Shown one piece after another: positions 11,590 to 24,499 of a stretch of DNA of 64,000 nt. Made by a program: the position numbers and the translations under genes. The first letter of the stretch is position 1. The number at the start of each line of letters is the position of its first letter. Source of the stretch: Azorinus chamasolen (Eukaryota; Mollusca; Bivalvia; Cardiida; Solecurtidae); the NCBI GenBank assembly GCA_963576725.1, contig OY755242.1, forward strand, positions 10,781,815-10,845,814, written 5' to 3'. A model generated the notes under the pieces. It saw nothing but the letters and a program-made list of their open reading frames with translations. It did no database searches and was not told where the DNA came from.

Positions 11590-11795
11590 TTATCTCGATT
11601 CTCGACAAAACACAGTATTGTTGGTCCAAGTAGAATCGGAATTACACGTTTTGTGTAAGTAGTCAGTAATGCAATACTTATCAGAAGTGAATGCGGTTTG
11701 ATCTTTATTAAAGCACTCGTAATATACAGTAGAGCCAAGGGTAGTGGTGGTCTGGATGGCATACATTTCTGGAACAGCAGGTGCAGGTCCGCAAT
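11590..11795 (-). CDS. Secreted PAN-EGF-CCP protein, exon 3: Sushi/CCP domain and stop
   Basis: The acceptor TTTTTTTACCAG ends at 11796 and the exon begins AT TGC GGA, phase 1, which completes an Asp codon with the G left by exon 2. The 68 residues run DCGPAPAVPEMYAIQ ... STVYYECFNKDQTA ... HKTCNSDSTWTNNTVFCRES and stop. They carry the CCP/Sushi pattern: Cys1 in DCG, Cys2 in YYEC, Cys3 in KTC, the Trp in STW, and Cys4 in FC. An extra Cys (DKYC) is unusual. CCP domains bind proteins or glycans in complement, lectin and adhesion molecules. An AATAAA is present on this strand at 11362-11357, but it lies 230 nt downstream with an N-type MITE between, so the true 3' end is uncertain. Confidence 0.7.
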
Positions 11796-12061
11796 CTGGT
11801 AAAAAAACATTTGTATATGGCGTAAAATGGTACAATACTATCTTATAGTCGTTTAGTATAGTTAAATGAATTAAAGGCATGCATAGAAATGAGACGGCAT
11901 GCATAGAAATGAGACAGCGAATTTATGCTGACGTAGAAATGACTTTAAAAAATCGAATAAATCATGCAGATGACTGATATTTGTTAACTCGTACTTCAGA
12001 CATTGTTTAAAACGATGTCATGAGCGTTATGCCGGAAAAAATTAAACCATTAATTGCCTAC

Positions 12062-12146
12062 CAATGTCGGTACATCTGAAGGGAGTAGTTTGAAGACAGC
12101 GCTGTTTGTTTCCACACGGCCTAGAGGCACACGTTCCTGCGACTTC
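12062..12146 (-). CDS. Secreted PAN-EGF-CCP protein, exon 2: Cys-rich EGF-like linker
   Basis: Acceptor TTTATTTGTACAG ends at 12147. The 85-nt exon enters in phase 0 and leaves in phase 1 at donor ATTG|GTAGGC. It encodes EVAGTCASRPCGNKQRCLQT then TPFRCTDI. The spacing C-x4-C-x5-C-x7-C looks like the start of an EGF-like fold (CxxxPCxxxxxC) but has only four cysteines in 28 residues, so a full EGF domain is not claimed. It joins the phase-0 donor of the PAN exon and the phase-1 acceptor of the CCP exon exactly, which is the main evidence that the three exons belong to one gene. Confidence 0.6.
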
Positions 12147-12673
12147 CTGTACAAATAAATACATGTAGTGCATATACTATATGAGCAGAACAATGACAAC
12201 TTAACTAATAAGACTGTACATCGGTGATACCTCAATAGAATTTGGAACTTACCCATTACCTAAAATGGTCATGTTTGGACACATCCGCTTTGAATACGTC
12301 CACTGAAAATTTTAATCAATTTTAACTGAGCAAAGGAAAATTGTAGAATTGTTTAGTTTTAAAACAACTGCGATAAATAGAGCGGTATTTATTAAAATTG
12401 TTGCAAACAGTTCCATACAGTTTCATCCCTACATGAAGCAGTCATCTGCCTATAAACACTCGTACAATTATTCATAACGTGGTTGGTTTCCGAGGTATTA
12501 TGCCGTACATGTTATCATTACTAACCATTTAAGAGATATTATATTTAATTACTCAAGGGATGCTGGGAATCGACTATTTCAAGTGACTTTTGTATTATTC
12601 ATATGGTTTTGTCATTACGCAGTACGGACTACAAAATTGAATACGTGTTACATGAAATGTATATCGTACATAC
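12147..12673. other. Intron 1 of the PAN-EGF-CCP gene
   Basis: Bounded by GTATGT and TTTGTACAG on the minus strand. It contains P4-like MITE remains at about 12300-12420 (GAGCAAAGGAAAATTGTAG, GCGATAAATAGAGC). Confidence 0.6.
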
Positions 12674-13000
12674 CTTCGGCCAATCCCGTACGTCAAAATA
12701 ATCAAACGTTTCATGTTCTATAAATTGTGCAGCATTGGCCTCATCATGATTCACAGAATGTAATTCACACAGCGCATAGCTGTCATTGCCCTTTGTTTTG
12801 TAGTTGAATGATCTGCACCTCTTCACCAACAGACATTCCAAAGCACATTGTTCGAGGTTAAGGTGACGGATACACGAAATCCGGTTATTTGTTATATGTT
12901 TGCGTCGTTGCATTATATCGGCCACGTTTAGCACGCGACACTGTTTTGGCAGTACCAGTACCACTCCATTCATGATCATTAACAAATGCAAGGTTAACAT
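12674..13000 (-). CDS. Secreted PAN-EGF-CCP protein, exon 1: signal peptide and PAN/apple domain
   Basis: From the ATG at 13000, 109 codons end in phase 0 at a strong donor, CCGAAG|GTATGT. Residues 1-18 (MLTLHLLMIMNGVVLVLP) form a hydrophobic signal peptide. Residues 21-106 look like a PAN/apple domain: Cys43, LNLEQCALECLLVKRCRSFN (48-67), YKTK, then YALCELHS (75-82). The alternating C...C..C..C spacing and the C-x-S-F-N-Y segment are typical. PAN domains bind proteins or carbohydrates. The 205-residue product of the three exons would be a small secreted recognition or adhesion protein. TTTTCTTGCCAG lies directly before the ATG, so a 5'UTR intron may end there. Confidence 0.65.
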
Positions 13001-14484
13001 GCTGGCAAGAAAATATGTTATAAGTATGTAAGGGAGTTACAATTATACTTTGAATTCGAACAGTGTCAAAGAATGGAAGCCTCACTGTTAATTTTCCTAA
13101 TTGCTTGCCTACTGAGTAATCGTATATTTTCCGAGACGTAAATTGCAAATTAATTGTATCACCCACTTTCAGAATATGTAACAAAGAGTCCGACGTCTGG
13201 TTTGTTTCGATGCTTGTTCATTCACCCGACCATAAAATGTCAAATCAGCCTCGATGTTCCAACCAAATCGGGTGTAAAACTAACAGGCATTGCAAACTAA
13301 AATATCCCAGTGGTGTTTCTTTAAATATTTTCAAACTAATGTCAATGTGAACTGCACGAGCAATTTAGTGTTTCTACAGTTATACCCACTAAATTCATTA
13401 AACATACTTTTAAACAATATATTTAAAACATGCGCTGAACTTCAGTCTTCAGAATGGCACATTATTTTAAGGCATAAATAGACAACCCCTCTCAAATACT
13501 TGAAACTACACTATTGCGGTAGGTATATATTGGCACCTCTTCGGATAAAAATGTTCAGTTGCATAAGTTACAATGCAGAAGACCAGACAGACCACACATC
13601 GAACATGATGGTGCATTAATAATTGAAACGTCAATATTGTTTCAACATTTCTGCCATTCACCATAAGCCCACCCGTAATGTCATGGCACTCTTGCTAACA
13701 AATAATAAATGATTGGAAAGTTGACTTTGTGCTGCCTCTCCGTGATAAACAATATGCTGTATCAAATGCAGGTTAGACATTTCGGTAATATAATTTCGAA
13801 CAGCTTAATAATCTGTGTTGTCATTTAGAGCTGCCTCAGACTGGTCACTACAAATTATGGAATTTTGACCCACACTTTCGTAGACCTAGATTTATTCTGA
13901 CGTTTGACTCAATGATGCTCCTGAAACGCGTTCAGATACACCTACAACCGATGACTATATATTTTGCATATTCGACCACAGTAACGTATTATTTGTGCAT
14001 TGAACTAAATGTGGTAATGATGAAAATGAAATATGCAATGCTTGACCTTATATACCTTGAATATAATAGTTATTGAAACTTATCTGACTGCAGTTAATAT
14101 CTACTACGAATATTTGATGGTTTCTCGAGTCGTTATATCTTGTAACGTACAGCAAACAAATATGTCAGGGATTCAGCTTTATAAGTGGTAGAAAAAGCTA
14201 TGCTAGCCAAGATCATATCGCATGCATATTTTCTCTCTGATATTTATTCGGTTTGATATATCAACATATATAATCACTGATAACCACACTTGGCAATACT
14301 TAAGTACAGATGTAAACAAATAAAATATATGCAACGTTTTATGCTAATAAACTAGCCTCATATTCTTGGTCGTTCGTGACTTTTACAGAAAATGGGCCTT
14401 TATCCTTATTAGGTTAATAACAACATCATGGATATTCATGTAAGAAATATGACGTAATGAGTATTAATTAGATTCATTTTTAAT
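13001..14484. other. Upstream/intergenic region, no recognised gene
   Basis: Only a short R-end trace (TGTATCACCCACTTTCAGAA, 13157-13176) was recognised. This stretch would hold the promoter or a first intron of the PAN-EGF-CCP gene, but no motif identifies either. Confidence 0.4.
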
Positions 14485-14529
14485 ATGGAATATGAACACA
14501 GGAAATTTGGCTATTGCAGAAGCTGTAGA

Positions 14530-14632
14530 ACCATATCTATATTGTGTCATAAACAGAGCCGACCCAGATCAGGCGCCGTCTACAAGGACCGTCTGATATG
14601 GGTCTACTCTGTTTACAAAGGCGTAAAAGGCG
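14530..14632. repeat. H-type palindrome, degenerate
   Basis: AAACAGAGCCGACCCAGATC pairs with GATATGGGTCTACTCTGTTT around a loop near TCTACAAGGA. It is an older copy of the hairpin module seen in the P2 MITEs. Confidence 0.6.
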
Positions 14633-14839
14633 TATTTATGGATATTTTCGACAAGGGATTTGTATCGTATTCCAATTATTCTATCAACAGTACTTAATCT
14701 GATGTCTATCAACAGTACTTAATCTGTTATCTATGAACAGTAATATTATGTTGTCTTATATTAAATTGTTTAATGTAAGGCAAAAGTAATGCAGAAAGCT
14801 CATACATGAGCTTGTTGCATTGCATTTGGCCGGCATTAA

Positions 14840-16225
14840 GCTACGAGGGGGTCTATATATTTTATAGTAGTATGACCCAATGCCATTTTACCATAAAATA
14901 TAATGACTCACTCGCCAAAAACAGCCACCACGGAGATCGATATATCATATAGTACTCCCTTGATAAAATACATCCAACATGGGAGGGGTAGTTCGATATA
15001 TATTATAAAGTACTATTACCTAGGTCATTTTACTATACAATATAGCGAGTCCCTTGCCATACTATAATGACCTTCCCTTTATAATATTTTGACCCATTCT
15101 TTTTATCTACGTAGATCGACCGAGGGTTCTATATAGTTTATAGTACTATGATCCGGTCATTTTACTATTAAATATAGAGACCCCCTTGCCAAAATACGTC
15201 CTCCAGTGGGGTTCGACATCTTATATAGTACTATGACCCCCATACCATTTTATTATGAAGTATAGTGACTCCCTTGCAAAAAGTACATCCACCACAGGGG
15301 TCGATATATATTATAGTACTATGACCCAAGACCATTTTACTATAAAATATAGTGACTCCCTTAACATAATATAATGACCCCCTTATAATATTGTGACGCA
15401 CACTTTCTATCGTACTAGGTAGACCAAGGGGTCTATATACCGATATGTTATAGTACTATGACCCCCGGCCACTGTAATATACATGTATAATATAGTGACT
15501 CAATTGCCACACTACATCTACCAGATAGGAGGTCGATACATTATGTAGTACTATGGCCCCATGCCATTTTACTGTAAAATATAGTGACTCCCTTGCCAAA
15601 ATATATCCACCACGCGGTCGATATATCATATAATACTATATAACCCCCAGGCTATGTTATTATAAAATGTAGTGACTCCCTTGATAAAATACATCCACCG
15701 GGAGAGTTCGATATATATATATATTATAAAGTTATATGACCCCAGGCATATTTACTATAGAATATAGTGACTATCTTGCCATAATATAATAACCCCCTTA
15801 TAATATTGTGATCCACTCTTTGTATCTTAGCAGGTCGTCCGAGGGGTCTATATATTTTACAGTACTATTACCCGGTCATTTTACTATAGCATATAAAGAC
15901 TCCCTTGCCAAAATACATCACTCAGGGGGGTCGATATATTATATAGTACATGTACTATGACTCCCATGCAAATTTACTATACACTATTGTAACTCCCTTG
16001 CCAAAATACATCCACCACATATGTCGATATACCCTCCAGACCATTTTACTTTAAAATATAGTGACCCCTTGATAAAATACATCCACCAGGGTTTCGATAT
16101 ATATTATAAAGTACCATGATCCGCGGGCCATTTTACTATAAAAATATAGTGACTCCCTTGCCATAATATAATGGACCCACCTTATGATATTTTGACGCAC
16201 TCTGTTTATCGAAGGGTGTCAATTT
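14840..16225. repeat. Irregular satellite, about 87-bp unit with a variant unit inserted periodically
   Basis: The core words ACTATAAAATATAGTGACTC, CCCTTGCCAAAATACATCC, GGTCGATATAT and TATAGTACTATGACCCC recur throughout. A different unit (ATATAATGACCCCCTTATAA then TTTTGACGCACTCT and TATCTACGTAGATCGACC) recurs at about 15065, 15365, 15783 and 16155, giving a 300-420 bp higher-order step. No ORF. Confidence 0.85.
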
Positions 16226-17012
16226 TTCTCGTATTATAAAGTCTCTAAGCGTGGATCCAGCGAGGCAGGGTTGGAGTGGATGGTCAGGACCCCGTCGATT
16301 TTCAAGACTAGCCATATTAGATTTAGAGTTGTGTGTGGTTCAAAGTTCGTAATTAGCTGTAACACATTCAAACTTGTTAGGGGCAAATTTATATAGAATA
16401 TTTTGACTTGATGATTATCGATTAGATGAAGTTATATAATGGCACTTGACTATGGACATTAGGCATGACAGGCAATGTAGAAAAAAGGATCTATAATAGT
16501 TTATAAGCAAACACGGGTTGTCTTGTATGGACCCATTATGTTTCAAAAGCGTTAATATTGATTTGAAGTAAAGGGCTAGTGTCGCTGAAACTACATGATA
16601 TGTTGTGCTTAATATATTTATGCACAGTCACTGTTAGCAGTTGTAAATTTAAAGGTTTCGTGATCTTGTGCATGATTCAGTGAGTGTGTGTAGGCGGGTG
16701 GGTGGGGACACTGTTCCGTATGCAATGTATACAGGTTACATACAATTCAATCAACATCGATGAACACAATACCTACCACGCGTTGGAAAGGACATGCTAA
16801 AGATGTGTGTCATTTGCAAACCCTGTAAAAGCGACTAAAACAATTTTTATTTTATATATATTTTATATATGGGAAGACGTTAACAATCACCAGACGAAAC
16901 ATACACTACTGTAGTGACTGCAAAATAGAATAAAAAGTAGACGGAGATGCTAATTTGAGCACAAGTGAAGTTCACGCGTAAGCGCGCACACACTTATACT
17001 CTCACTCTCTGT

Positions 17013-17016
<4 letters not shown>
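16226..17016. other. Intergenic, no recognised feature
   Basis: No gene or repeat recognised apart from a short TTTTATATATATTTTATATA patch near 16850. Confidence 0.45.
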
Positions 17017-17043
<27 letters not shown>

Positions 17044-17190
17044 GTACGCACGCACGCACGCACGCACACACACAAAACGCACGCACGCACGCACGCACGC
17101 ACGCACAGACACACACACAGAGACTGACAGACACAGACACACACAGACAGACAGACACCCCCCCCACACACACACACACACACGGGCGCG
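17017..17190. repeat. Compound microsatellite (CA)n (ACGC)n (ACAG)n
   Basis: ACACACACACACACACAC, then CACGCACGCACGCACGC, then CAGACAGACAGACACCCCC and again CA repeats. Long ORFs across it on both strands are artefacts of the simple sequence. Confidence 0.95.
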
Positions 17191-17630
17191 CACATACAAT
17201 CACACATTTTATTGCTATTTTATTTGATGCACATTTCGAAAGCTTGGGATCAGATCTAACCTGTGTTTGTACAGTATTGATAATTCATCACGCGCGTACA
17301 GAGAGTGCATGTATATAGGCCTATACAAGAACAAGTTATACATGTTGTATGATTAAAATGGCAAATGCATCTTGGGCTGTTTTATACTGGCATATGTACA
17401 AAGATTGTCTTGTTAACGGTAGAAAATGTAGAGTCATATCTATCATAATGTTATAAGCAAGCAGACATATATTAGATGGCATGTCACCTATCCACAGAAG
17501 AGGACCATACCATTTAGTACTTACACTAATACATATCATCGCTCTTTGTGTCGGTACATTTATTTTCTAACAATCATCGCCATATTTTAACTCATTAACA
17601 CACCCATGTGTGTTAGTGGAATTGCCCAAA

Positions 17631-17812
17631 CAGAAACATCTCTCTCCACCTGTCGCCCAAATTGCCTTTCTATAAAGCATGTGGCAGCTTTATGTATATT
17701 GAACGCCATGCAGAGAGCTATTTTGCATGACTTTCGTACTGTCGTATGCAGCCACCTGCCTAAAACATCTAAATTCTTCTTTACAAAAATCCGGTCTAGA
17801 AGATGTTTACTG
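17631..17812. mobile_element. MITE family M, degenerate copy
   Basis: Left end CAGAAACATCTCTCTCCACC, centre GTGGCAGCTTTATGTATATT ... GCATGACTTTCGTACTGTC, right end CCGGTCTAGAAGATGTTTAC followed by TG|TA. It shows the M order of landmarks (TIR, GGTGGCAGCTTAATGCAG, hairpin, TCTAAATTCTTCTCTAC, TIR) with drift. Confidence 0.6.
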
Positions 17813-18604
17813 TATATGTATTCTAAATGAGTGTATTTTTATAGTCTAGATGGAATTATTCTGAAGAAAACAATGGTTTAGTTTGAGTAAACGATTCAAG
17901 GAGAGCAAACGGTGTAGATAAATGTAAAAGTAATTGTCAGCGGTGGGAGTGGGGGGTTCTAAGCTGCTAGCATTTGTCTTTTTCTGGACACTTGCCAAGT
18001 TGGATTACCTAAGAATACATTTACGGAGATAACTCTAATAGTACATTTATAAAAAATGTAGCAACTTTACTGATACCGATTGTACTATTGGACACTGCGG
18101 TAGCTAGTAATGAACGATAGTGTCGTCTGCAAAACAATTCTCGTCTTCAACATTCAATTTTAGTTTGTTTAATGATCACCTGTTTTCTTTAAAACCACTT
18201 TACAAGAGTAACAAATACTTTGGAAAACTCTTTACATATATAATCGCAGATTCGACATTGGCAGCGAAAGCGCTAATTTAGTTTACACATTTTCAGACAC
18301 ACCACCTTATATGCTCGCATCAAGCTATAAAACGAGGCATATACAAGAAACATAACTCTTTACTCCATATATGCCCCAATGTATTTGCAAACAGGGTAGA
18401 GCCAGATCATACGCTCCTGTTTGATCCGTCTGACTGGGTTCTACTGTTCGCTTATGGAATTTTATAGACCTAATTCTACAGTTTCTGCCGTGGCCCAAAT
18501 TCCCTGTGTCTAAATGCCATTAATAAAGCGCATCTAATTAATATGAACGATGTTATCATTTCTCCCTGAATCATAGAGTAAAGTGTTCAACCCTTTTCAC
18601 GTAT
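17813..18604. other. Intergenic with one decayed H hairpin
   Basis: About 18385-18455 reads TTGCAAACAGGGTAGAGCC ... CTGGGTTCTACTGTTCGC, an eroded H palindrome. Nothing else was recognised. Confidence 0.4.
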
Positions 18605-18725
18605 AGCTCCATCACTTCTTCCTTTACAGCAATTCAATGTTGTGACCACTCTTTACTTCAGAATCATCCAGATTCAGATGATTCGAATAGAGTAATAAGA
18701 ACATATAGCTTTGTGGTGACTTTAG
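18605..18725. mobile_element. MITE family N, diverged copy
   Basis: CTCCATCACTTCTTCCTTTA ... GTTGTGACCACTCTTTACTT CAGAATCATC / GATGATTCGAATAGAGTAAT ... GGTGACTTT. It has the same landmark order as the N copies at 11.4, 29.4 and 62.4 kb. Confidence 0.5.
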
Positions 18726-18727
18726 TA

Positions 18728-18833
18728 CAGTAAAACTCCTCTAAACCTAACGTCCAAATAGCATTAAGCAGGCACCTGCTCAAAAAGACATAATTTCTTC
18801 TTTATTAAAATCCTGTTTAGAAGGTTTTTACTG
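18728..18833. mobile_element. MITE family M, internally deleted, TA-flanked
   Basis: TA|CAGTAAAACTCCTCTAAACC ... CCTGTTTAGAAGGTTTTTAC TG|TA. The inner hairpin is missing, leaving 106 bp. TA target duplication and CAGT ends suit the Tc1/mariner superfamily. Confidence 0.75.
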
Positions 18834-18898
18834 TATTTGAATACGGCCTGAGTAACAAACATTCTATACAGTAGTCTCTATCTTTGCTACCCTATATG

Positions 18899-19064
18899 AA
18901 TAAAACCTATCTATACCGGACGTCAAAATTAGTGTAAATATCGGCCTATTGGGACAAGTGTCAGCTTAATGCAGGGTTGAAGTCATGCGAAATGCTCCTC
19001 TAGGAGTTTTATGCCTGACTTTCAACCTGCATAAAAGTATCTAAATTCTTCTCTACTAAAAACC
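18899..19064. mobile_element. MITE family M whose right terminus runs into a satellite
   Basis: AAAACCTATCTATACCGGAC, GTGTCAGCTTAATGCAGG, AATGCTCCTCTAGGAG hairpin apex, and ATCTAAATTCTTCTCTACTA. The right terminal repeat (GGTTTAGAGGGGTTTTACTA) is the first unit of the 33-bp array that follows. Confidence 0.7.
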
Positions 19065-19633
19065 CGGTTTAGAGGGGTTTTACTATACTCTGTTTAGAGG
19101 GGTTTTACTATACTCTGTGTGTCGGTTTAGAGGGGTTTTACTATACTCTTTTTGCCGGTTTAGAGGGGTTTTACTATACTCTGTCGGTTTAGAGGGGTTT
19201 TACTATACTCTGTTTGTCGGTTTAGAGGGGGTTTACTATACTCTGTTTGCCGGTACTCTGTTTGTCGGTTTAGAGGGGGTTTACTATACTCTGTTTGCCG
19301 GTTTAGAGGGGATTTACTATACTCTGTTTGCCGGTTTAGAGGGGTTTTACTATACTCTGTTTGCCGGTTTAGAGAGGGTTTACTATACTCTGTTTGCCGG
19401 TTTAGAGAGGGATTTACTATACTCTGTTTGCCGGTTTAGAGGGGTTTTACTATACTCTGTTTGCCGGTTTAGAGAAGGTTTACTATACTCTGTTTGCCGG
19501 TTTAGAGAGGGTTTACTATACTCTGTTTGCCGGTTTAGAGGGGTTTTACTATACTCTGTTTGGCGGTTTAGAGTTTTTTTTATTATACTCTGTTTGCCGG
19601 TTTAGAGGGGTTTTACTATACTTTGTTTGCCGA
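19065..19633. repeat. 33-bp satellite derived from an M-family terminal repeat
   Basis: Unit: GGTTTAGAGGGGTTTTACTA plus TACTCTGTTTGCC, 33 bp, about 17 copies. The first 20 bases equal the M right terminus. Because 33 is a multiple of three, all frames stay open across many units, which yields a 162-codon ORF (19117-19605) of repeated GLEGVYYTLFA-like peptides. I treat the ORF as an artefact. Unit variants (GAGAGGG, GGGATTTAC, one shortened unit near 19255) mark local duplication blocks. Confidence 0.9.
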
Positions 19634-20288
19634 TCCATTGGTATAAATTATGTATGTAATTTCTTAACGACAAACCAGCATATGATAAACTTATTGAAAT
19701 ATCGTCAGTTTCACCTTTGAATTTAAACAGTGGTTAATGACGTCGAATCGGGACATCGGAGGCGTATCGAAAATACAAATATCGACACTCGGTATTATGG
19801 GCACTGATGTTAGATAAACTGGTCCAAGGGTTGTCGCATAATATCATATGTGATGTTTACATCAATCGGCTTTGGGTTAAGGATAGCCATTAAACAGGGG
19901 TACTAAGCATAGTGACTGCAATCAAGCATTACATAGGTATTCGTATGTATTTGTTATTCAGTAGCTGAAGTCACTGAGCTTGATACCAGATCATTAATTA
20001 TGTAATAGTTTGACCTTAGAACGGATGCCCATATGTTTGTGGACGTATGTACAGACGGATGTGGTATAGTGGTAGATGACAACAACAATGGGTCTCCGGT
20101 TGATACTTTAATTCATAGCTAGCGACACATGAGACCTTGTCGCGTCTCTAGACCTTTGCGACCATGTGTGGTCTCTCCTTCCATTAGTTTTGAGGATTTA
20201 TTTGTATAAGTCAGTAAACCCGGAAATCATATCATTTGCATATGATCTAGTCGTATCGTACCAGTCTTAAGTGTAACATAGATAGGCA
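19634..20288. other. Intergenic flank of the LINE insertion
   Basis: No gene or repeat recognised. It ends at the LINE target-site duplication. Confidence 0.45.
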
Positions 20289-20305
20289 ATTCCTTAACTA
20301 CATTT
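20289..20305. repeat. Target-site duplication of the LINE, left copy
   Basis: ATTCCTTAACTACATTT, identical to 26632-26648. On the minus strand it directly follows the LINE's A-rich 3' tail (GAGAAAAAAA). Confidence 0.85.
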
Positions 20306-20546
20306 TTTTCTCTTTGGAACTACCTACTGGTAGTCCGTTTATTTACAGTTTGTAACAATCATAAAAACATAACAAATACATGGAAAGCATGTAGTAAGCA
20401 TGTATGTATAGAGCAAATCAACATGCATACATATATACTGAAAGAGATTAAATCATATCTCTCAATGCTTTGTTGAATGTTTTAATTGTTGGGTGTTTCA
20501 ACCTCTTCTCAAAGTAATATTTTTCTACTGTTAGTAAATCATAGTA
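20306..20546 (-). pseudogene. LINE 3' end: last ORF2 codons, stop, 3'UTR and A tail
   Basis: On the minus strand, after the FB element, the frame resumes YYDLLTVEKYYFEKRLKHPT IKTFNKALRDMI and stops. A short 3'UTR (GTTACAAACTGTAAATAAAC) and an A-rich tail abutting the target duplication follow. It joins 25928-26631 in frame once FB and one TA are removed. Confidence 0.75.
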
Positions 20547-21985
20547 TTAGGCTGGGTCCTAGTAGTGGTTACCGTAGCATCCCCCCCTAGACTTTTTTTC
20601 ATGGGTACCAAATTGTTCGTTGGGGTCCTTAGAACACATTTTGAGCATGCCCCCAAAAATAAGTTTGTCCCAGCTATGTTTTATTTAACGGTTTCCATGG
20701 TAACCCGAGGTAATTTTCGAAACTACCTTGGTTCAGAAAATGCGCCATAACTTTGTTTTTAGAAGCAATAGAAGGACAAAACAAGTACCAAAGTAAAGCA
20801 GAGACATATAGCTTGAATATGATATATGATTTTATTAATATTCATAAATGCATTCTTATGAATATTAATGAGGAAGTAAAAAATGTGATTTTTTTAGAAA
20901 AAAGGAGTTTGTTGTTTAGTCTGAGAGGCTTATTAATGCACAGAAATTATTGAATTTAAGTTTAAATTGTTCGTTGGAGTCCTCAGAACACATTTTGAGT
21001 ATTTCCCCAAATAATTTTGTCCCATCTATGTTTTATTAAACGGTTTCCATGGTAACCCGAGGTAAATTCCGAAACATCCTTGGTTCAGAAAATGCGTAAT
21101 AACTTTGCTTTTAGATGTAATAGAAGGACAAAACAAGTACCAAAGTAAAGCAGAGACATATAGCTTGAATATGGTATATGATTTAATTAATAGTCATAAA
21201 TGCATTCTTATGAATATTCATGAGAATGTAAAAAAATGCGTTTTTTAGAAAAATGAGCTTGTTGTTTAGTCTGAGAGGCTTATTAATGCACACAAATTAT
21301 TGAATTGAGGTTTAAATTGTTTGTTTGGGTCATCAGAACACATTTTGAGCATTCCCCCAAAGTAATTTTGTCCCATCTATGTTTTATTGAACGGTTTCTA
21401 TGGTAACGCGAGGAGGTAAATTTCGAAACATCATTGGTTCAGAAAATACATAATAACTTTGCTTTAAGAAGCAATAGAAGGACAAAACAAAAACCAAAGT
21501 AAAGCAGAGACATATATCTTGATTATGATATATAATTTTTATAATATTCATATATGATTGCTTATGAATATTAATGAGGAAGTATAAAAATCCGCTTTTT
21601 TAGAAAAATGAGTTTTTTGTTTAGTCTTAGAGGCATATTAATGCACAAAAAGTATTGAATTCAGGTTTAAATTGTTCGTTGGGGTCCGCAGGACACCACT
21701 TGAGCATTCCCTAAAATAATTGTGTCCAAACAATGTTTTTAACGGTTTCCATGGTAACCCGAGGTAAATTTCGAAACATCCATGGTTAAACAAATGCGTC
21801 ATAACTTTGCTTTAAGAGGCAAAAGAAGGACAAAACAAGAACCTAAATAAAGCAAAGACATATAATTTGAATATGATATGTAATTTAACTAATTTTCATA
21901 AATGTATTCTTATGAATATTAATGAGGAAGTAAAACAATCCAATTTTTGTTTAGAAAAAAGGAGTTTATTGTTTAGTCTGAGATG
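20547..21985 (+). repeat. FB left arm: four 351-bp subrepeats
   Basis: Each subrepeat carries GTTCGTTGGGGTCCTTAGAA-like text, TTTTGAGCATGCCCCCAAA, GGTTTCCATGGTAACCCGAG, CAGAGACATATAGCTTGAAT and ATTCTTATGAATATTAATGA. Each subrepeat matches its mirror partner in the right arm better than its tandem neighbours: the second unit has GAGTATTTCCCCAAATAAT and the second from the right end has the complement; the third units share an extra AGG near CGCGAGGAGGTAAAT. Confidence 0.85.
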
Positions 21986-22044
21986 CCTTGTTTGAAGCGA
22001 ACCCCCATCTGTTGGATGCAACTGCCGGTGCTAAAGAAGTGAAT

Positions 22045-23771
<1,727 letters not shown>

Positions 23772-24499
23772 AAGACATCGCGAGTAAGTTAGAAGTCACG
23801 CAAGGCTAATATGGGTAAACATAAGCTGATGATTACAGTCGAGATGCTATATATTTTCTATTGCATTGAAAAACACCCATAACAGTAATATTCTTCATAA
23901 AACATGCATGAGGCTCAATTCCTCTGCTGTAATTTCTTACAAGAAATGTGTTGTTCACATACATGTATATTGCAATATAATAGAAAAAACTTACTTTCCT
24001 ACAACAGTTTACATTCTCATTAATATTCATGATTTTGAAATAATATTCATTACATACATATTTATATACATGAACATCAATATCGCTGTTTCAGTCAGTA
24101 TCAAGCTCTATACTGGTTAACTAAAATAATTTCAGATAAAAAGAACAACTCATACAAGTGTGTTTATTTTACATCTCATTAATATTACTATGCATTAATA
24201 TTCAAGAACCCAAAGTAATGACCCTCTGCTCTTGTCAATTGTTGTTCAATATCTGGTATTTTACGTAAAATAAATAATAGAAAAGATAGTACACTCGAAA
24301 CAATGCTAAATATAGGGCTTATGTTAAATTGCTTATTCATTTACGCACGTTATATGCAAAATAGCTTAAAAATACATGTTTTAGAAATATTACATGAAAC
24401 AAAGATGTTTTCCTTTATTTTTTGTTGATATTAAAACATTTAAATCTGAATTCAATAACTATTTGTATATCATTAGGCGTCTCAGACTAAAACCAAACT
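23772..24499. other. FB inner region
   Basis: AT-rich. The segment CATTCTCATTAATATTCATG ... CTGTTTCAGTCAGTATCAAG ... TAATGACCCTCTGCTCTTGT has a counterpart in the second FB copy at about 33355-33580, showing it is part of the element rather than an insertion. Confidence 0.65.

Noticed and set aside
16950..17318. Long Cys/Val or Thr/His-rich ORFs on both strands
   Set aside because: Pure products of the CA/ACGC microsatellite.
19117..19605. 162-codon repetitive ORF that could suggest a repeat protein
   Set aside because: It is created by the 33-bp satellite, whose period is a multiple of three; the unit is a MITE terminus.
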